A stretch of DNA of 64,000 nt from UBA10329 sp964500205 (GCA_964500205.1 CAZCNS010000001.1:310001-374000); one strand, 5' to 3'; numbered from the stretch's first letter, positions 8,510 to 17,801 are shown. Notes: generated by a model not told the origin, from the sequence alone. A program made the numbers and translations.

Positions 8510-10651
8510 ATGACACCTCTTTCCACAACCGCTTTCAGATTCCGTTGCCTACTCGCTGCCGCCATGGCGGTGATGCTGCACCTGAGCGCAACGGCCGGCC
8601 CCATAGACAAGGCGTTCGAGGCGTTGGAGATGAAAGACTATTTCAAGGCCAAGCAGCTTTTTGAAAAAAGAATGGGAAAGGAACGGCTGGCAGCCACTTT
8701 CGGTATGTGCCGCGTATTCCTCGAGCAGAACAACCCGTTCCACAACCTTGATAGCGCAAGGGTCTATGCCCTGAGAGCCGAGTCCCTGTTCAAGACCGCA
8801 TCGGCCAAGGAACGCGACCAGGTGCTCGACCACGCCATAACCGAGGAGGCTATTGCCCAACTGCGGAGAACGCTCTACGACCTCGCCATGTCGCAGGTGA
8901 CAGCCGCCAACACGGAAGATGCGTGCATCCGATACCTGGAACGCTTCCCCGAATCGCCCGACAAGAAAGCGGTGATCGACCTGCAAGCCCGCATCGCATT
9001 CGATAAGGTGAAAGACTCTGGCAGCCCGGAAATGATCGGGGAATTCCTTGCTAGTCACTCGGCCTCGCGGGAGGCGGTGGAGGCCAAAGTGCTGTTGGAG
9101 AGGGCCATGTTCGACTCCGAGACGGCAGACGGGTCGGTGCGAAGCTTTCGCGAATTCATCGTGCGCCACCCTGGCTCACCGCACAGACGCACGGCCGAGA
9201 ACCGCGTGTACGAACTGTCCACGGCATCGGGACAACTGACGGATTATGAAGCATTCATCACCGCCAACCCCACCAGTCCCCATATCAATGAGGCGTGGAG
9301 GAAGCTCTTCGCACTCGCGGCCGAGGACCTCAGGCCCGAGACCTTGGCCGACTTCATGCTGACCTACCCAGATTATCCGTTCATGGAGGAGCTTAAGGCA
9401 GACATGGACCTTCTCAGCAGGAGACTTTTCCCAGCGAAAAAAGGTGGGCTTTGGGGCTTCATAGACCGTCAGGGACGAGAAGCTGTGGCATTCAGATACC
9501 AGCAGGTGGCAGAGTTCTCGGAAGGTCTGGCGGCTACACAGCTCAACGGCCGTTGGGGATTCATTGACAAACGGGGCAAGCTCGCCATCGCGACAGATTT
9601 TGATGAGACGGATATGTTCCGCAACGGTCTTGCCATTGTGGCCCGGGCAGAGAAGTTCGGAGCGATCAATGCACGCGGAGAGGCTGTGGTTCCCATCAGG
9701 TATGACGAACTCCTTGACTTTGAAAGCGGACTTGCTGCATTTTCCTCGGATGGTCAGTTCGGTTATGTGGATGCAAGGGGCCAAGAGGTATTGCCTACCA
9801 AGTTCGATGACGCGTGGACATTCACAGAAGGGCTTGCCGCAGTTGAGCGGGACGGCCTCATGGGCTACATCAACACCAAAGGTGACCTCGCAATACCATT
9901 CAAATTTGAGGAAGTTGAGGCATTCAAGGACAGCGTTGCCCGCGTGGTGATCGGCAGCACGATAGGTCTGATAGACCGCAACGGCAACTTCATCATTCCT
10001 TGCCAATATGACCGTATCGGGCCGTTCTCAGAGGGTCTTGCGCCTGTGCTGTTGGACGAGCGCATCGGCTTTGTGAACCGCCAGGGAAAGGAGATCATCT
10101 CCCCGAAATTCGATGGTCGCGCAGACGATCTGGTCAAGATGCAGATGTTCAAGGGGCGAACAATGGCAAGGAAGAAGAAACTTTTCGGCATCATCGATAC
10201 GCTGGGAAATGAGGTGCAGCCATTCCGCTACGAGCACATCGACCCCATCAGGGACGAACGCTATGCCGCCAAGTTGAAAGGCAAGTTCGGATTCATCAAT
10301 GCCAACGGCATCGAGGTGATACCATTCCGTTTTGAGGACACCAAAGGTTTTCACAACGGTTTTGCAGCCGTCAAGGAGGGCGGTCTGTGGGGCTACATCA
10401 ACGATGCGGGCGAGACGGTCATCGCCCCGCAGTTCTCCTCGGCCACCGACTTTGAGCACGGCACGGCCATCGTGGGCCGCGATGGGTTCCTTGGCATCAT
10501 TGCCACTAACGGGGAGCAGCTGCTGCCACTCGTCATGGACGACATTGTGCGCACAGCTGACGGCAGTCTCGTTCTGCTGAAGAAGATGGGGAAAATGGCC
10601 TACTACGATTCCTCCGCGAAGAAGTACCTCTGGTCTGAAGAGGGTTTCTGA
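8510..10651 (+). CDS. Secreted/periplasmic WG-repeat protein with N-terminal TPR-like region
   Basis: A 713-residue protein with a signal peptide (hydrophobic LLAAAMAVMLHLSATAG, cleavage near residue 30). Residues about 30-310 are helical and TPR-like, with lines such as EDACIRYLERFPESPDKK that recall tetratricopeptide units. From about 315 to the end run roughly ten WG (KWG) repeats of the form GLWGFIDRQGxEAVxFRYxxVxxFxEGLAAV, known from Leptospira and Bacteroidota proteins of unknown function that form beta-structured scaffolds. An in-frame start at 8408 exists but would lie inside the Nudix gene. The TAnnTTTG element at 8488 supports the ATG at 8510. Function is unknown; binding or scaffold roles are likely. 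Confidence 0.85.
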   Translation: MTPLSTTAFRFRCLLAAAMAVMLHLSATAGPIDKAFEALEMKDYFKAKQLFEKRMGKERLAATFGMCRVFLEQNNPFHNLDSARVYALRAESLFKTASAKERDQVLDHAITEEAIAQLRRTLYDLAMSQVTAANTEDACIRYLERFPESPDKKAVIDLQARIAFDKVKDSGSPEMIGEFLASHSASREAVEAKVLLERAMFDSETADGSVRSFREFIVRHPGSPHRRTAENRVYELSTASGQLTDYEAFITANPTSPHINEAWRKLFALAAEDLRPETLADFMLTYPDYPFMEELKADMDLLSRRLFPAKKGGLWGFIDRQGREAVAFRYQQVAEFSEGLAATQLNGRWGFIDKRGKLAIATDFDETDMFRNGLAIVARAEKFGAINARGEAVVPIRYDELLDFESGLAAFSSDGQFGYVDARGQEVLPTKFDDAWTFTEGLAAVERDGLMGYINTKGDLAIPFKFEEVEAFKDSVARVVIGSTIGLIDRNGNFIIPCQYDRIGPFSEGLAPVLLDERIGFVNRQGKEIISPKFDGRADDLVKMQMFKGRTMARKKKLFGIIDTLGNEVQPFRYEHIDPIRDERYAAKLKGKFGFINANGIEVIPFRFEDTKGFHNGFAAVKEGGLWGYINDAGETVIAPQFSSATDFEHGTAIVGRDGFLGIIATNGEQLLPLVMDDIVRTADGSLVLLKKMGKMAYYDSSAKKYLWSEEGF

Positions 10652-10658
10652 CGGCAGT

Positions 10659-12443
10659 TCAGTCCGCCAACTGAAGCTCCAGCAGGTTGCGGTACATGCC
10701 GCCCTCGCGCTCCAGCAGCTCCCTGTGCGGCCCCGATTCAATGATGCGTCCTTTATCCAGCACCAGTATGCGGTCGGCATTGCGAATGGTGCTCAGGCGG
10801 TGCGCGATGACGATGGACGTGCGGCCCACCATGAGCTTGTCCAAAGCCTCCTGCACAAGTCTTTCCGACTCGGAGTCCAGCGAACTGGTGGCCTCGTCCA
10901 GGATGAGGATGCGCGGGTCTTTGAGCACGGCCCTGGCGATGGCGATGCGCTGCCGCTGACCGCCCGACAGCTTGATACCGCGCTCACCCACGATGGTCTC
11001 GTATCCCTCTGGGAATGAGCTGATGAAATCGTGAGCGTTGGCATTACGGGCCGCCAGCTCAATCTCCTCCAACGTTGCACCGGGACGGCCGTACTCGATG
11101 TTCTCGCGGATGGTGCCACCGAAAAGCAGCACGTCTTGCGGCACCATCGCCATGCTTCCGCGCAGGGATTCAAGGTCGTAGTCGCGGGCATCGCGGCCGT
11201 CAAAAAGCAGTTGGCCACTGTCGGGGTCGTAGAACCTCAGCACCAGCGATGCCAACGTTGACTTGCCCGACCCGCTCGGCCCCACCAGCGCGATGGTCTG
11301 CCCCGCCTCGGCCACGAACGACACATCGTCCAGCACCTGCACCTCAGTACGTGACGGGTAGCGGAAGCACACATCGCGGAATTCCAATCGGCCTGTGAGC
11401 GCACCCCGCTGTGCGTTGTCATTGTGAGGCTCCGCCGTCTCCTGCATGATCTCCAACACACGCTCGGCCGCGCCCATCGCCTTCTGTAGCTGAGCGTACA
11501 TCTCGGCTATGCCTCCGATGCTGGCGCCTACGAACATGCTGTAAAGCACGAATTGGAACATGTCGCCCACACCCATCTCACCTGCATTGACCAGCCGCAC
11601 ACCGTACCAGATGACGAACACCACTCCCCCGAACAAACAGAGGATGATGAACGATGCGAAAAGCCCCCGTGCCTTTGCACCGCGAAGGGCAACGCTTACG
11701 ATGTCATTCGTGCTGCGGCCGTAGCGGGCTATCTCGAAACGCTCGTTGGCGAACGCCTTCACGCTGGCGATGCCCGCCATGGTCTCCTCCACGATGGTGT
11801 TGCTGTCCGCGATGCGGTCTTGCGTCTCCTTCGATATTCTGCGGATGGCCCGCCCGAACACCACTGCCAGGATGGCCACCACAGGCACGCTGACCAATAT
11901 CATCAGCGTGAGTTGGACCGAGGTATAAGCAAGGAACGCGATGCCGCCCACAATGAGCATGGCCTGCCGCAGGAACTCCGCCACTACGGTGGTGAACGTG
12001 TCGGACAACATGCTGATGTCCGAGGCGATGCGGCTGTTCAACTCGCCTACCCTGCGCTGGGAGAAAAATGTCATCGGCAGCCGAACGAGGTGGGCGTAGG
12101 TGTCACGCCTCAGGGCCGCGAGCACATTCTCGGTCACATTCACAAAAAGATAGATCCTGAAATAGGAAAAGACTGCTTGGAGGATGAAGATGACCAGTAG
12201 GATGACAGCGATTCGGTCTATGTCTGCAAGGACAGAATCAGTGGCGGCATTCACCAGTTGGCCGATGAGCAGCGGGAAGGCCAGTGCGGTAAGCCCCGTG
12301 AGGAACAGGAACAACAGGCCCAGCGCGTACTTGCCCCTGTGCGGCCGGAAATACCCGACCAGGGCCCGCACCTTGCTAAGATTCTCCCGGTTGAGCTTGA
12401 CCTTGGGCAGGTCTTCGTTGTCTGACAGTCGTTTTCGGGCCAT
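10659..12443 (-). CDS. ABC transporter, fused permease/ATPase (MsbA/LmrA type)
   Basis: A 594-residue half-transporter that works as a homodimer in the inner membrane. An N-terminal six-helix exporter domain (about 30-320) is followed by an ATPase with Walker A GPSGSGKST, signature LSGGQRQRIAIARA, Walker B ILILDEATSSLD and H-loop IAHRLSTIRNADRI. MsbA-like members flip lipids or export drugs; the substrate here cannot be fixed. The reading frame continues upstream to 12611, but the minus-strand TACCTTTG at 12455-12462 and the ATG at 12443 define the real start (MARKRLSDNED). Convergent with the WG gene with a 7-bp gap. Confidence 0.93.
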   Translation of the reverse strand: MARKRLSDNEDLPKVKLNRENLSKVRALVGYFRPHRGKYALGLLFLFLTGLTALAFPLLIGQLVNAATDSVLADIDRIAVILLVIFILQAVFSYFRIYLFVNVTENVLAALRRDTYAHLVRLPMTFFSQRRVGELNSRIASDISMLSDTFTTVVAEFLRQAMLIVGGIAFLAYTSVQLTLMILVSVPVVAILAVVFGRAIRRISKETQDRIADSNTIVEETMAGIASVKAFANERFEIARYGRSTNDIVSVALRGAKARGLFASFIILCLFGGVVFVIWYGVRLVNAGEMGVGDMFQFVLYSMFVGASIGGIAEMYAQLQKAMGAAERVLEIMQETAEPHNDNAQRGALTGRLEFRDVCFRYPSRTEVQVLDDVSFVAEAGQTIALVGPSGSGKSTLASLVLRFYDPDSGQLLFDGRDARDYDLESLRGSMAMVPQDVLLFGGTIRENIEYGRPGATLEEIELAARNANAHDFISSFPEGYETIVGERGIKLSGGQRQRIAIARAVLKDPRILILDEATSSLDSESERLVQEALDKLMVGRTSIVIAHRLSTIRNADRILVLDKGRIIESGPHRELLEREGGMYRNLLELQLAD

Positions 12444-12454
12444 TTTCGGGGCGG

Positions 12455-12462
12455 CAAAGGTA
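12455..12462 (-). promoter_or_regulatory. TAnnTTTG promoter element for the ABC transporter gene
   Basis: TACCTTTG on the minus strand, 11 nt before the start codon, inside the 16-mer CTACCTTTGCCGCCCC that recurs at the gltX promoter. Confidence 0.65.
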
Positions 12463-12510
12463 GCCTCTAAAGGTGTGGGCAACACGCTCAGAAAAAGTGT
12501 CGGCACACAC

Positions 12511-12540
12511 TTGCAGGTTAGAATCAGTTTTCTATCTTTG
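12511..12540 (+). promoter_or_regulatory. Complete Bacteroidota promoter (TTG-N19-TAnnTTTG) for rpmH
   Basis: TTG at 12511-12513 and TATCTTTG at 12533-12540, spaced by 19 nt, exactly as in the Bacteroidota consensus. The rpmH ATG follows after 23 nt. Confidence 0.75.
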
Positions 12541-12563
12541 CGCCCCCTAATTAAATCCGCATC

Positions 12564-12722
12564 ATGAAACGGACTTTCCAGCCATCCAGAAAAAAGCGTG
12601 TGAACAAGCATGGTTTCCGCAGCCGCATGGCCACTGCCAACGGCCGCAATGTGTTGGCTGCCCGCAGGGCCAAGGGCCGAAAGAAGCTCACCGTGTCTGA
12701 CGAGCGCGGGGACAAGAAATAA
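12564..12722 (+). CDS. rpmH: 50S ribosomal protein L34
   Basis: A 52-residue, very basic protein of the large ribosomal subunit. It opens MKRTFQPSRKKRVNKHGFR and continues through SRMATANGRNVLAARRAKGRKKL, the L34 signature. The tail VSDERGDKK is a lineage-specific extension often seen in Bacteroidota. It has its own consensus promoter and a strong intrinsic terminator just downstream, so it forms a one-gene transcript. The dnaA, rnpA and yidC genes that neighbour rpmH in many bacteria are not here. Confidence 0.95.
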   Translation: MKRTFQPSRKKRVNKHGFRSRMATANGRNVLAARRAKGRKKLTVSDERGDKK

Positions 12723-12744
12723 TTCTCTTTACGAAGTTTTCTGA

Positions 12745-12779
12745 AGTCCTGATAGACAACGCGTCTGTCAGGACTTTTT
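12745..12779 (+). terminator. Intrinsic terminator of rpmH
   Basis: A 13-bp stem (12745-12757 with 12763-12775, one G-U pair), loop AACGC, then five Ts. It is 22 nt after the rpmH stop codon. Confidence 0.9.
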
Positions 12780-12829
12780 GTTGCGTCTTGACATGAGCGT
12801 AAGAGGTCTTTTTCACCTATTTTTCGCCC

Positions 12830-14017
12830 ATGGCCAACGCATTCCGGGCACAGGACCTCGTCCGCGCGTTGAATCCCCGTAGGATTCTCATTCCGATAGC
12901 ACTCGGATTTCTGGCCGTCTCCTTCATGCTATACAGCAGCCTTACCAAGGAGCGATACACCTTGGCCGAAGAGGGCAGCGGTACACATATCGTCATAGCC
13001 ACCAATGAGGACGGGGAATCGGTTTTTAGTGAGACCGGCTCTGGTGGCACACACATAAGGGTAACTTACAGGGATATTCTCGAAGGAATCCAATGGACCA
13101 CCGCATCTTACTTCTGGATGTTCATCGCACTGATGATGATGCTCGTGCGCGATGGTGCTTACATGTATCGCATTCGTCTGCTTACAGACGGCCTGATCAA
13201 CTGGCGGAAGAGCTTTGATGTCATCATGCTGTGGGAATTCGCCTCCGCCATATCACCGTCCATTGTCGGTGGCACGGCCGTTGCCCTTTTCATACTGAAC
13301 AAAGAGGGGGTGAACGCAGGCAAGAGCACCGCACTAGTGTTCATCACAGCCCTGTTCGATGAGCTTTTTTACGTACTGATGGTGCCGGCACTGCTTCTGG
13401 TGGTGGGCACATCACGACTTTTTCCTGTGGCGATGCAGATGGAGGTCTTTGGCATCACCCTGGGCACATCGGGCATCTTTGTGATGGCTTATCTCGTGCT
13501 TGCCGCCTACTCGGTGCTGCTCATTTATGGCATCTTCATGAATCCGAGAGGTTTCAAATGGCTTATCATGAAGGTATTCTCTCTGCCGCTGCTGCGCAGA
13601 TGGCGTGCATGGGCCAATCGTACCGGTGATGAGATGATGGTAGCCTCGGCTGAGTTCAGGGGCCGTTCGTGGGGTTTTTGGATGAAGGCTTACGCAGCTA
13701 CCGTGGTGAGCTGGACCGGGCGGTTCTGGGTGGTCAACTTCATCATCCTCGCATTCACGCCCGTGGGTGAGCACATGCTCATCTACGCGCGCCAATTGGT
13801 TATGTGGAGCATCCTGCTGCTGACCCCGACTCCGGGCGGAAGCGGGTTCGCGGAGTTCGCCTTCAGCGGATTCTTCCACGACTTCATTCCTATGGGACTG
13901 GCGGCATCGCTCGCCCTCATCTGGCGGCTCATCAGCTACTACCCTTACCTGTTCATCGGCTCAGTGGTGCTGCCGCGCTGGTTAAAGCGGGTCTACTCCG
14001 AAAAAAAGAATCATTGA
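12830..14017 (+). CDS. UPF0104/flippase-like (LPG synthase transmembrane region) membrane protein
   Basis: A 395-residue inner-membrane protein with eight or so helices, resembling the transmembrane domain of lysylphosphatidylglycerol synthase (UPF0104/YbhN/AglD group). Typical marks are WEFASAISPSIVGGTAVALFILNKEG and, late in the protein, LLTPTPGGSGFAEFAFS. No C-terminal aminoacyl-transfer domain is present, so lysyl transfer is not expected; relatives are thought to move lipids or lipid-linked sugars. A TATTTTTC element at 12818-12825, one base off consensus, ends 4 nt before the ATG. Convergent with folB, 3 bp apart. Confidence 0.85.
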   Translation: MANAFRAQDLVRALNPRRILIPIALGFLAVSFMLYSSLTKERYTLAEEGSGTHIVIATNEDGESVFSETGSGGTHIRVTYRDILEGIQWTTASYFWMFIALMMMLVRDGAYMYRIRLLTDGLINWRKSFDVIMLWEFASAISPSIVGGTAVALFILNKEGVNAGKSTALVFITALFDELFYVLMVPALLLVVGTSRLFPVAMQMEVFGITLGTSGIFVMAYLVLAAYSVLLIYGIFMNPRGFKWLIMKVFSLPLLRRWRAWANRTGDEMMVASAEFRGRSWGFWMKAYAATVVSWTGRFWVVNFIILAFTPVGEHMLIYARQLVMWSILLLTPTPGGSGFAEFAFSGFFHDFIPMGLAASLALIWRLISYYPYLFIGSVVLPRWLKRVYSEKKNH

Positions 14018-14020
14018 CCC

Positions 14021-14383
14021 TCAGGCAGGAAGCCTCCAAACGATGCGGCTCTGGCCAAGGCTTCCGCCCACAGGCGGATTGAACTTCGTAAGGCTCACCT
14101 CCCACTGCATCACCCACGGGTAGGTGCAGGCGAGGCGTTCTGCAATGCGCTTCGCAACCGTCTCGATGAGCTTGGAACGGATGGCCATCTCCTCCTTCAC
14201 CAGCTCATAGACCACCACGTAGTCCACCGTGCGGGTGAGGTCGTCCGTCTCGGCACAGGCATCGTAATCGGCCTCTGCCATAATATCCACACGGTACTTT
14301 CCCCCGATGCGGCCTTCCTCCTCCAGACACCCATGATAGGCGTGCAGGCGGATATCCTCCATGTAAAGCCGCTGCATCGCCAT
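14021..14383 (-). CDS. folB: Dihydroneopterin aldolase
   Basis: A 120-residue enzyme of folate synthesis that turns 7,8-dihydroneopterin into 6-hydroxymethyl-dihydropterin and glycolaldehyde. Family marks are MEDIRLHAYHGCLEEE near the start, LIETVAKRIAE with the substrate-binding Glu, and the catalytic Lys in VSLTKFNPPVGG. The frame is open far upstream inside gltX, but homology begins at the ATG 14383, whose first base is the last base of the gltX stop codon (TGATG). This implies translational coupling with gltX. Confidence 0.93.
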   Translation of the reverse strand: MAMQRLYMEDIRLHAYHGCLEEEGRIGGKYRVDIMAEADYDACAETDDLTRTVDYVVVYELVKEEMAIRSKLIETVAKRIAERLACTYPWVMQWEVSLTKFNPPVGGSLGQSRIVWRLPA

Positions 14384-15909
14384 CAGAACCTTTCGATTGC
14401 CGCGCTCAGACGGGAAGTGACAGTGTCGCGCCCCAGCAGTTCCATCATGTCGAACAGCACAGGACCGCCCGGCTGACCGCTCACCAGCACTCGGAAGAGC
14501 TGCATCACATGACCGGGGTTCATGCCCACGCGCTCGGCCGTAGCCTTGAACTGCGCCTCGATGGCTGCTGCATCCCACTCTTTCAACGAAAGAAGGTCTG
14601 CTGTGAGGGCAATGAAGAAAGCCTTGGCAGCATCGTTCCACCGTTTCTCTATGACCTTTTCATCAAAGCTTTCCGGTGATTGGAAGAAATAGCTACCGAA
14701 CTCCCAGAACTGGCTGATGAACTGCACCTTCTCCTTCACGAGGGCGCACACTTTGAGAACATAGTCGGCATCGGCCTCCACGCCACGGGCATGGAGGTCG
14801 GCCATGAAACGCTCGGCAAGCTCGGTATCGGCACGGTCGCGCAAATACTGCTGGTTGAACCACTTGGCCTTCTCAGGGTCGAACTTGGAACCTGACTTGC
14901 CCACCCTTTCCAAAGAGAAGGCTTCGACCAGCTCTTCTAAGGAAAAGATCTCTTGCGGAGTACCGGGGTTCCAGCCCAGCATGGCCAACATGTTCACGAA
15001 CGCCTCAGGGAAATAGCCCCTTTCGCGGTAGCCGCTGCTCTGCTCGCCCGAATTGGGGTCGAGCCAGTCGAGCGGGAACACGGGGAAGCCGAGGCGGTCG
15101 CCATCGCGCTTGCTCAGTTTTCCGTTGCCATCGGGCTTGAGAATGAGCGGAAGATGCGCGAATTGTGGCATCACCTCCTCCCAGCCAAGATAGCGGTAGA
15201 GCATCACATGCAGCGGGGCCGATGGCAGCCATTCCTCACCACGGATCACGTGGGTCACCTTCATCAGGTAGTCGTCCACCACGTTGGCGAGGTGATAGGT
15301 GGGCATGCCGTCTGATTTGAACAGCACTTTGTCGTCCATCTGCGCGGTCTGCACCACCACCCATCCGCGGATGATGTCGTGGAAACGCACCTCCTCCTTC
15401 CTCGGCAGTTTGATGCGGATGACGTAGGGTTCGCCCGCGTCCAGCCTGCGCTTCACCTCGTCCTCGCTGAGGGTGAGGCTGTTCTTCATCGTCTGGCGGG
15501 TGACGGCATCGTACTGGGGCGATGCCACCTTGGCCTTGGTGAGGCGGTCGCGCATCTCGTTCAGCTCCTCAGGCGTGTCGAATGCGTAGTAGGCATTGTC
15601 GGAGGCCACGAGCTGGTCGGCATACTGGCGGTACATGGCCTTGCGCTCGCTTTGGCGGTATGGGCCGTACTCCCCGCCCTGTCTTGGGCCTTCATTGAGC
15701 GTGAGGCCGCACCATTCGAGGGCCTCCATGATGTACTCCTCAGCACCGGGCACGTAGCGGGTCTGGTCGGTATCCTCGATGCGGAGCAGGAAATCGCCCC
15801 CGTGCTTCTTGGCGAAGAGATAGTTGTAAAGCGCGGTGCGCACCCCGCCCATGTGCAGCGGCCCAGTGGGGCTGGGGGCAAAACGTACGCGTACCCTGCG
15901 GTCGGTCAT
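14383..15909 (-). CDS. gltX: Glutamyl-tRNA synthetase
   Basis: A 508-residue class I aminoacyl-tRNA synthetase that charges tRNA-Glu. The HIGH-type motif is PSPTGPLHMGGVRTALYNYL and the KMSKS-type motif is GNGKLSKRDGDR. Length is normal for the bacterial enzyme, and the C-terminal helical anticodon-binding domain is complete. The promoter TACCTTTG lies 20 nt before the ATG, and folB follows with a 1-nt overlap. Whether it is discriminating or not cannot be told from the sequence alone. Confidence 0.97.
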   Translation of the reverse strand: MTDRRVRVRFAPSPTGPLHMGGVRTALYNYLFAKKHGGDFLLRIEDTDQTRYVPGAEEYIMEALEWCGLTLNEGPRQGGEYGPYRQSERKAMYRQYADQLVASDNAYYAFDTPEELNEMRDRLTKAKVASPQYDAVTRQTMKNSLTLSEDEVKRRLDAGEPYVIRIKLPRKEEVRFHDIIRGWVVVQTAQMDDKVLFKSDGMPTYHLANVVDDYLMKVTHVIRGEEWLPSAPLHVMLYRYLGWEEVMPQFAHLPLILKPDGNGKLSKRDGDRLGFPVFPLDWLDPNSGEQSSGYRERGYFPEAFVNMLAMLGWNPGTPQEIFSLEELVEAFSLERVGKSGSKFDPEKAKWFNQQYLRDRADTELAERFMADLHARGVEADADYVLKVCALVKEKVQFISQFWEFGSYFFQSPESFDEKVIEKRWNDAAKAFFIALTADLLSLKEWDAAAIEAQFKATAERVGMNPGHVMQLFRVLVSGQPGGPVLFDMMELLGRDTVTSRLSAAIERF

Positions 15910-15929
15910 GGTTCTGTTTTTTGGGGCGG

Positions 15930-15937
15930 CAAAGGTA
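15930..15937 (-). promoter_or_regulatory. TAnnTTTG promoter element for gltX-folB
   Basis: TACCTTTG on the minus strand, 20 nt before the gltX ATG, in the repeated context CTACCTTTGCCGCCCC. Confidence 0.65.
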
Positions 15938-15969
15938 GGGGATGACCTAAGTAACGAAACCTCCGACTG

Positions 15970-15977
15970 TACCTTTG
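15970..15977 (+). promoter_or_regulatory. TAnnTTTG promoter element for the GlcD-type oxidase gene
   Basis: TACCTTTG, 18 nt before the ATG at 15996. The divergent gltX element lies 32 nt away. Confidence 0.65.
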
Positions 15978-15995
15978 CCTCCCTACCGTAATCCC

Positions 15996-17411
15996 ATGCC
16001 TTTCAACACCATCACCCCGGAGATTCTTGAGGAACTTAGGTCTATTGTCGGCCTATACAACGTGCTGACGGACGAGGAGATCCGCACCATCTGCGCATCT
16101 GACATGACCGAGGACCACGTGTTCATGCCTTCGGTGGTGCTCACGCCCGACACGGCCGAGCAGGTGGCCGCCATCCTGCGCATCTGCAACGACCATGTGA
16201 TACCTGTGACCCCCCGTGGCGGAGGCACCAGCCTGAGCGGTGGGTCGCTGCCCGTGGAGGGCGGTGTGGTGGTATGGATGAAACGCTTCGACCGCATCAT
16301 CGCCATTGACGAACTGAACCTGCAGGCCACGGTGGAACCGGGGGTCATCACCGAGGTGTTTCAGAACGCGGTGAAGGAGAAGGGGCTCTTTTACCCCCCC
16401 GACCCCAGCAGCAAAGGAAGCTGCGCGCTGGGTGGCAATCTGGCCCACAACGCAGGCGGCCCCAAGGCCGTGAAGTACGGGGTGACCCGCGACTATGTTC
16501 TGAACATGCAGGTGGCTCTGCCCACGGGCGAGCTGATATGGACTGCCGCCAACGTGCTGAAGAACTCCACAGGCTACAACCTGACGCAACTGATGTGCGG
16601 CAGCGAGGGCACCTTGGGCATCATCACCCGTATCGTGTTCAAGCTGCGCCCCTTGCCGAGAAAGGACGTGACGCTGCTCGTTCCGTTTACCTCGGGCGAG
16701 GAGGCCTGCCGCGCCATCAGTGCCATCTACATGGCTGGCGTCACGCCATCGGGCATGGAGTACATGGAGCGCGATGCCATCGAACTGACCATGAAGTATC
16801 TGGACGAGGTATTGAGCAAACCTGTGAACATCGACCTGCCTGACCACATCAACGCCCACCTCATCATAGAGCTGGACGGCAACGATGAGGAGGTGCTGAT
16901 GCGCGATGCGGAGACCATCACGCAGGTGCTCGAAGACTTTGAGACAGGCGAAATCTATTTCGCGGAGAGTGCGGAGGAGAAAGAGAGCCTATGGCGGCTG
17001 CGTAGGAATGTGAGTCCTGGGGTCAATTCGTATTCACTGACCAAGAGCGAGGACGTGGTGGTGCCGCGCAGCAACCTACCCGCGCTCATCACGGCCATCA
17101 AGGCGATAGGCGACCGCATCGGTTTCCGCTCGGTGTGCTATGGCCACGTGGGCGATGGCAACCTGCACGTCAACATCATGAAGGAACAATTGCCTGATGC
17201 CTATTGGCACAAGGAAGTGAATGAGGGCATCGCAGACATCTTCCACGAGGTGGTGCGGCTGGGTGGTACGCTAAGTGGCGAGCACGGAATCGGCATTGCG
17301 AAGCGGCCCTACATGCCCATTGCGGTGGACGAGGCCAACCTTCGGCTGATGCGCGGCATCAAAGCGGCCTTCGACCCGAAGGGAATAATGAATCCAGGGA
17401 AGATATTCTGA
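15996..17411 (+). CDS. FAD-linked oxidase, glycolate oxidase GlcD / D-lactate dehydrogenase type
   Basis: A 471-residue flavoprotein with an N-terminal FAD-binding PCMH domain (TPRGGGTSLSGGSLP binds the pyrophosphate; GGNLAHNAGGPKAVKYG) and a C-terminal FAD-oxidase domain with GHVGDGNLHVN and SGEHGIGIAKRP. Relatives oxidise glycolate, D-lactate or other D-2-hydroxy acids and pass electrons to quinone or a partner. GlcE and GlcF subunits are not adjacent, so a stand-alone D-lactate or D-2-hydroxyacid dehydrogenase is more likely. The in-frame TTG at 15975 lies inside the promoter element, so the ATG at 15996 is used. Confidence 0.9.
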   Translation: MPFNTITPEILEELRSIVGLYNVLTDEEIRTICASDMTEDHVFMPSVVLTPDTAEQVAAILRICNDHVIPVTPRGGGTSLSGGSLPVEGGVVVWMKRFDRIIAIDELNLQATVEPGVITEVFQNAVKEKGLFYPPDPSSKGSCALGGNLAHNAGGPKAVKYGVTRDYVLNMQVALPTGELIWTAANVLKNSTGYNLTQLMCGSEGTLGIITRIVFKLRPLPRKDVTLLVPFTSGEEACRAISAIYMAGVTPSGMEYMERDAIELTMKYLDEVLSKPVNIDLPDHINAHLIIELDGNDEEVLMRDAETITQVLEDFETGEIYFAESAEEKESLWRLRRNVSPGVNSYSLTKSEDVVVPRSNLPALITAIKAIGDRIGFRSVCYGHVGDGNLHVNIMKEQLPDAYWHKEVNEGIADIFHEVVRLGGTLSGEHGIGIAKRPYMPIAVDEANLRLMRGIKAAFDPKGIMNPGKIF

Positions 17412-17420
17412 GCTGAGGGG

Positions 17421-17801
17421 TCACTTCTTCGAGAAACCCCTCCTCACCTTGTTGATGGTCACCGCCTCCATGATGTATTGCCGGACAGTGTCCACAAGGC
17501 TCTGGTCCAGGCTGTCGATGACGATGTGACGCACCTCCTTGCGGTCGTGGGCAGTGAAGACACCCGACGGGTCGTCCATCAACCGGCCCTGACAGAAGGC
17601 CAGTACCACTCCCCTGCCCTTTCCTTTTTGCGGACTGATATACATGAGCATCCCGTTCATGTCGTAGAAGGGGATATTGAACTTCACGTTTTCAGTTATG
17701 GCGGGCGATACGTCTAGAATCAGGTAGCGTAAAAGGTCGGTGACTTCCCGCTGAGGCTCAGACCACGCACTGACCAGCATGTCCACAGCACGCGACCTCA
17801 T
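17421..17801 (-). CDS. DUF1801 (YdhG-like) domain protein
   Basis: A 126-residue cytosolic protein of the DUF1801 type. It has the family pattern of an N-terminal helix (VSAWSEPQREVTDLLRYLI), VKFNIPFYDMNGMLMYISP, then VVLAFCQGRLMDDPSGVF and a C-terminal helix. The biochemical function of the family is unknown. Its ATG directly follows the stop codon of the upstream outer-membrane gene with no gap, so it should be translated as the third gene of the dxs transcript. Confidence 0.8.
   Translation of the reverse strand: MRSRAVDMLVSAWSEPQREVTDLLRYLILDVSPAITENVKFNIPFYDMNGMLMYISPQKGKGRGVVLAFCQGRLMDDPSGVFTAHDRKEVRHIVIDSLDQSLVDTVRQYIMEAVTINKVRRGFSKK

Noticed and set aside
9176..10006. 276-residue open frame antisense to the WG-repeat gene
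   Set aside because: No start context or homology; the WG repeats on the plus strand explain the region.
11553..12200. 215-residue open frame antisense to the ABC transporter
   Set aside because: His/Glu-rich shadow translation without motifs.
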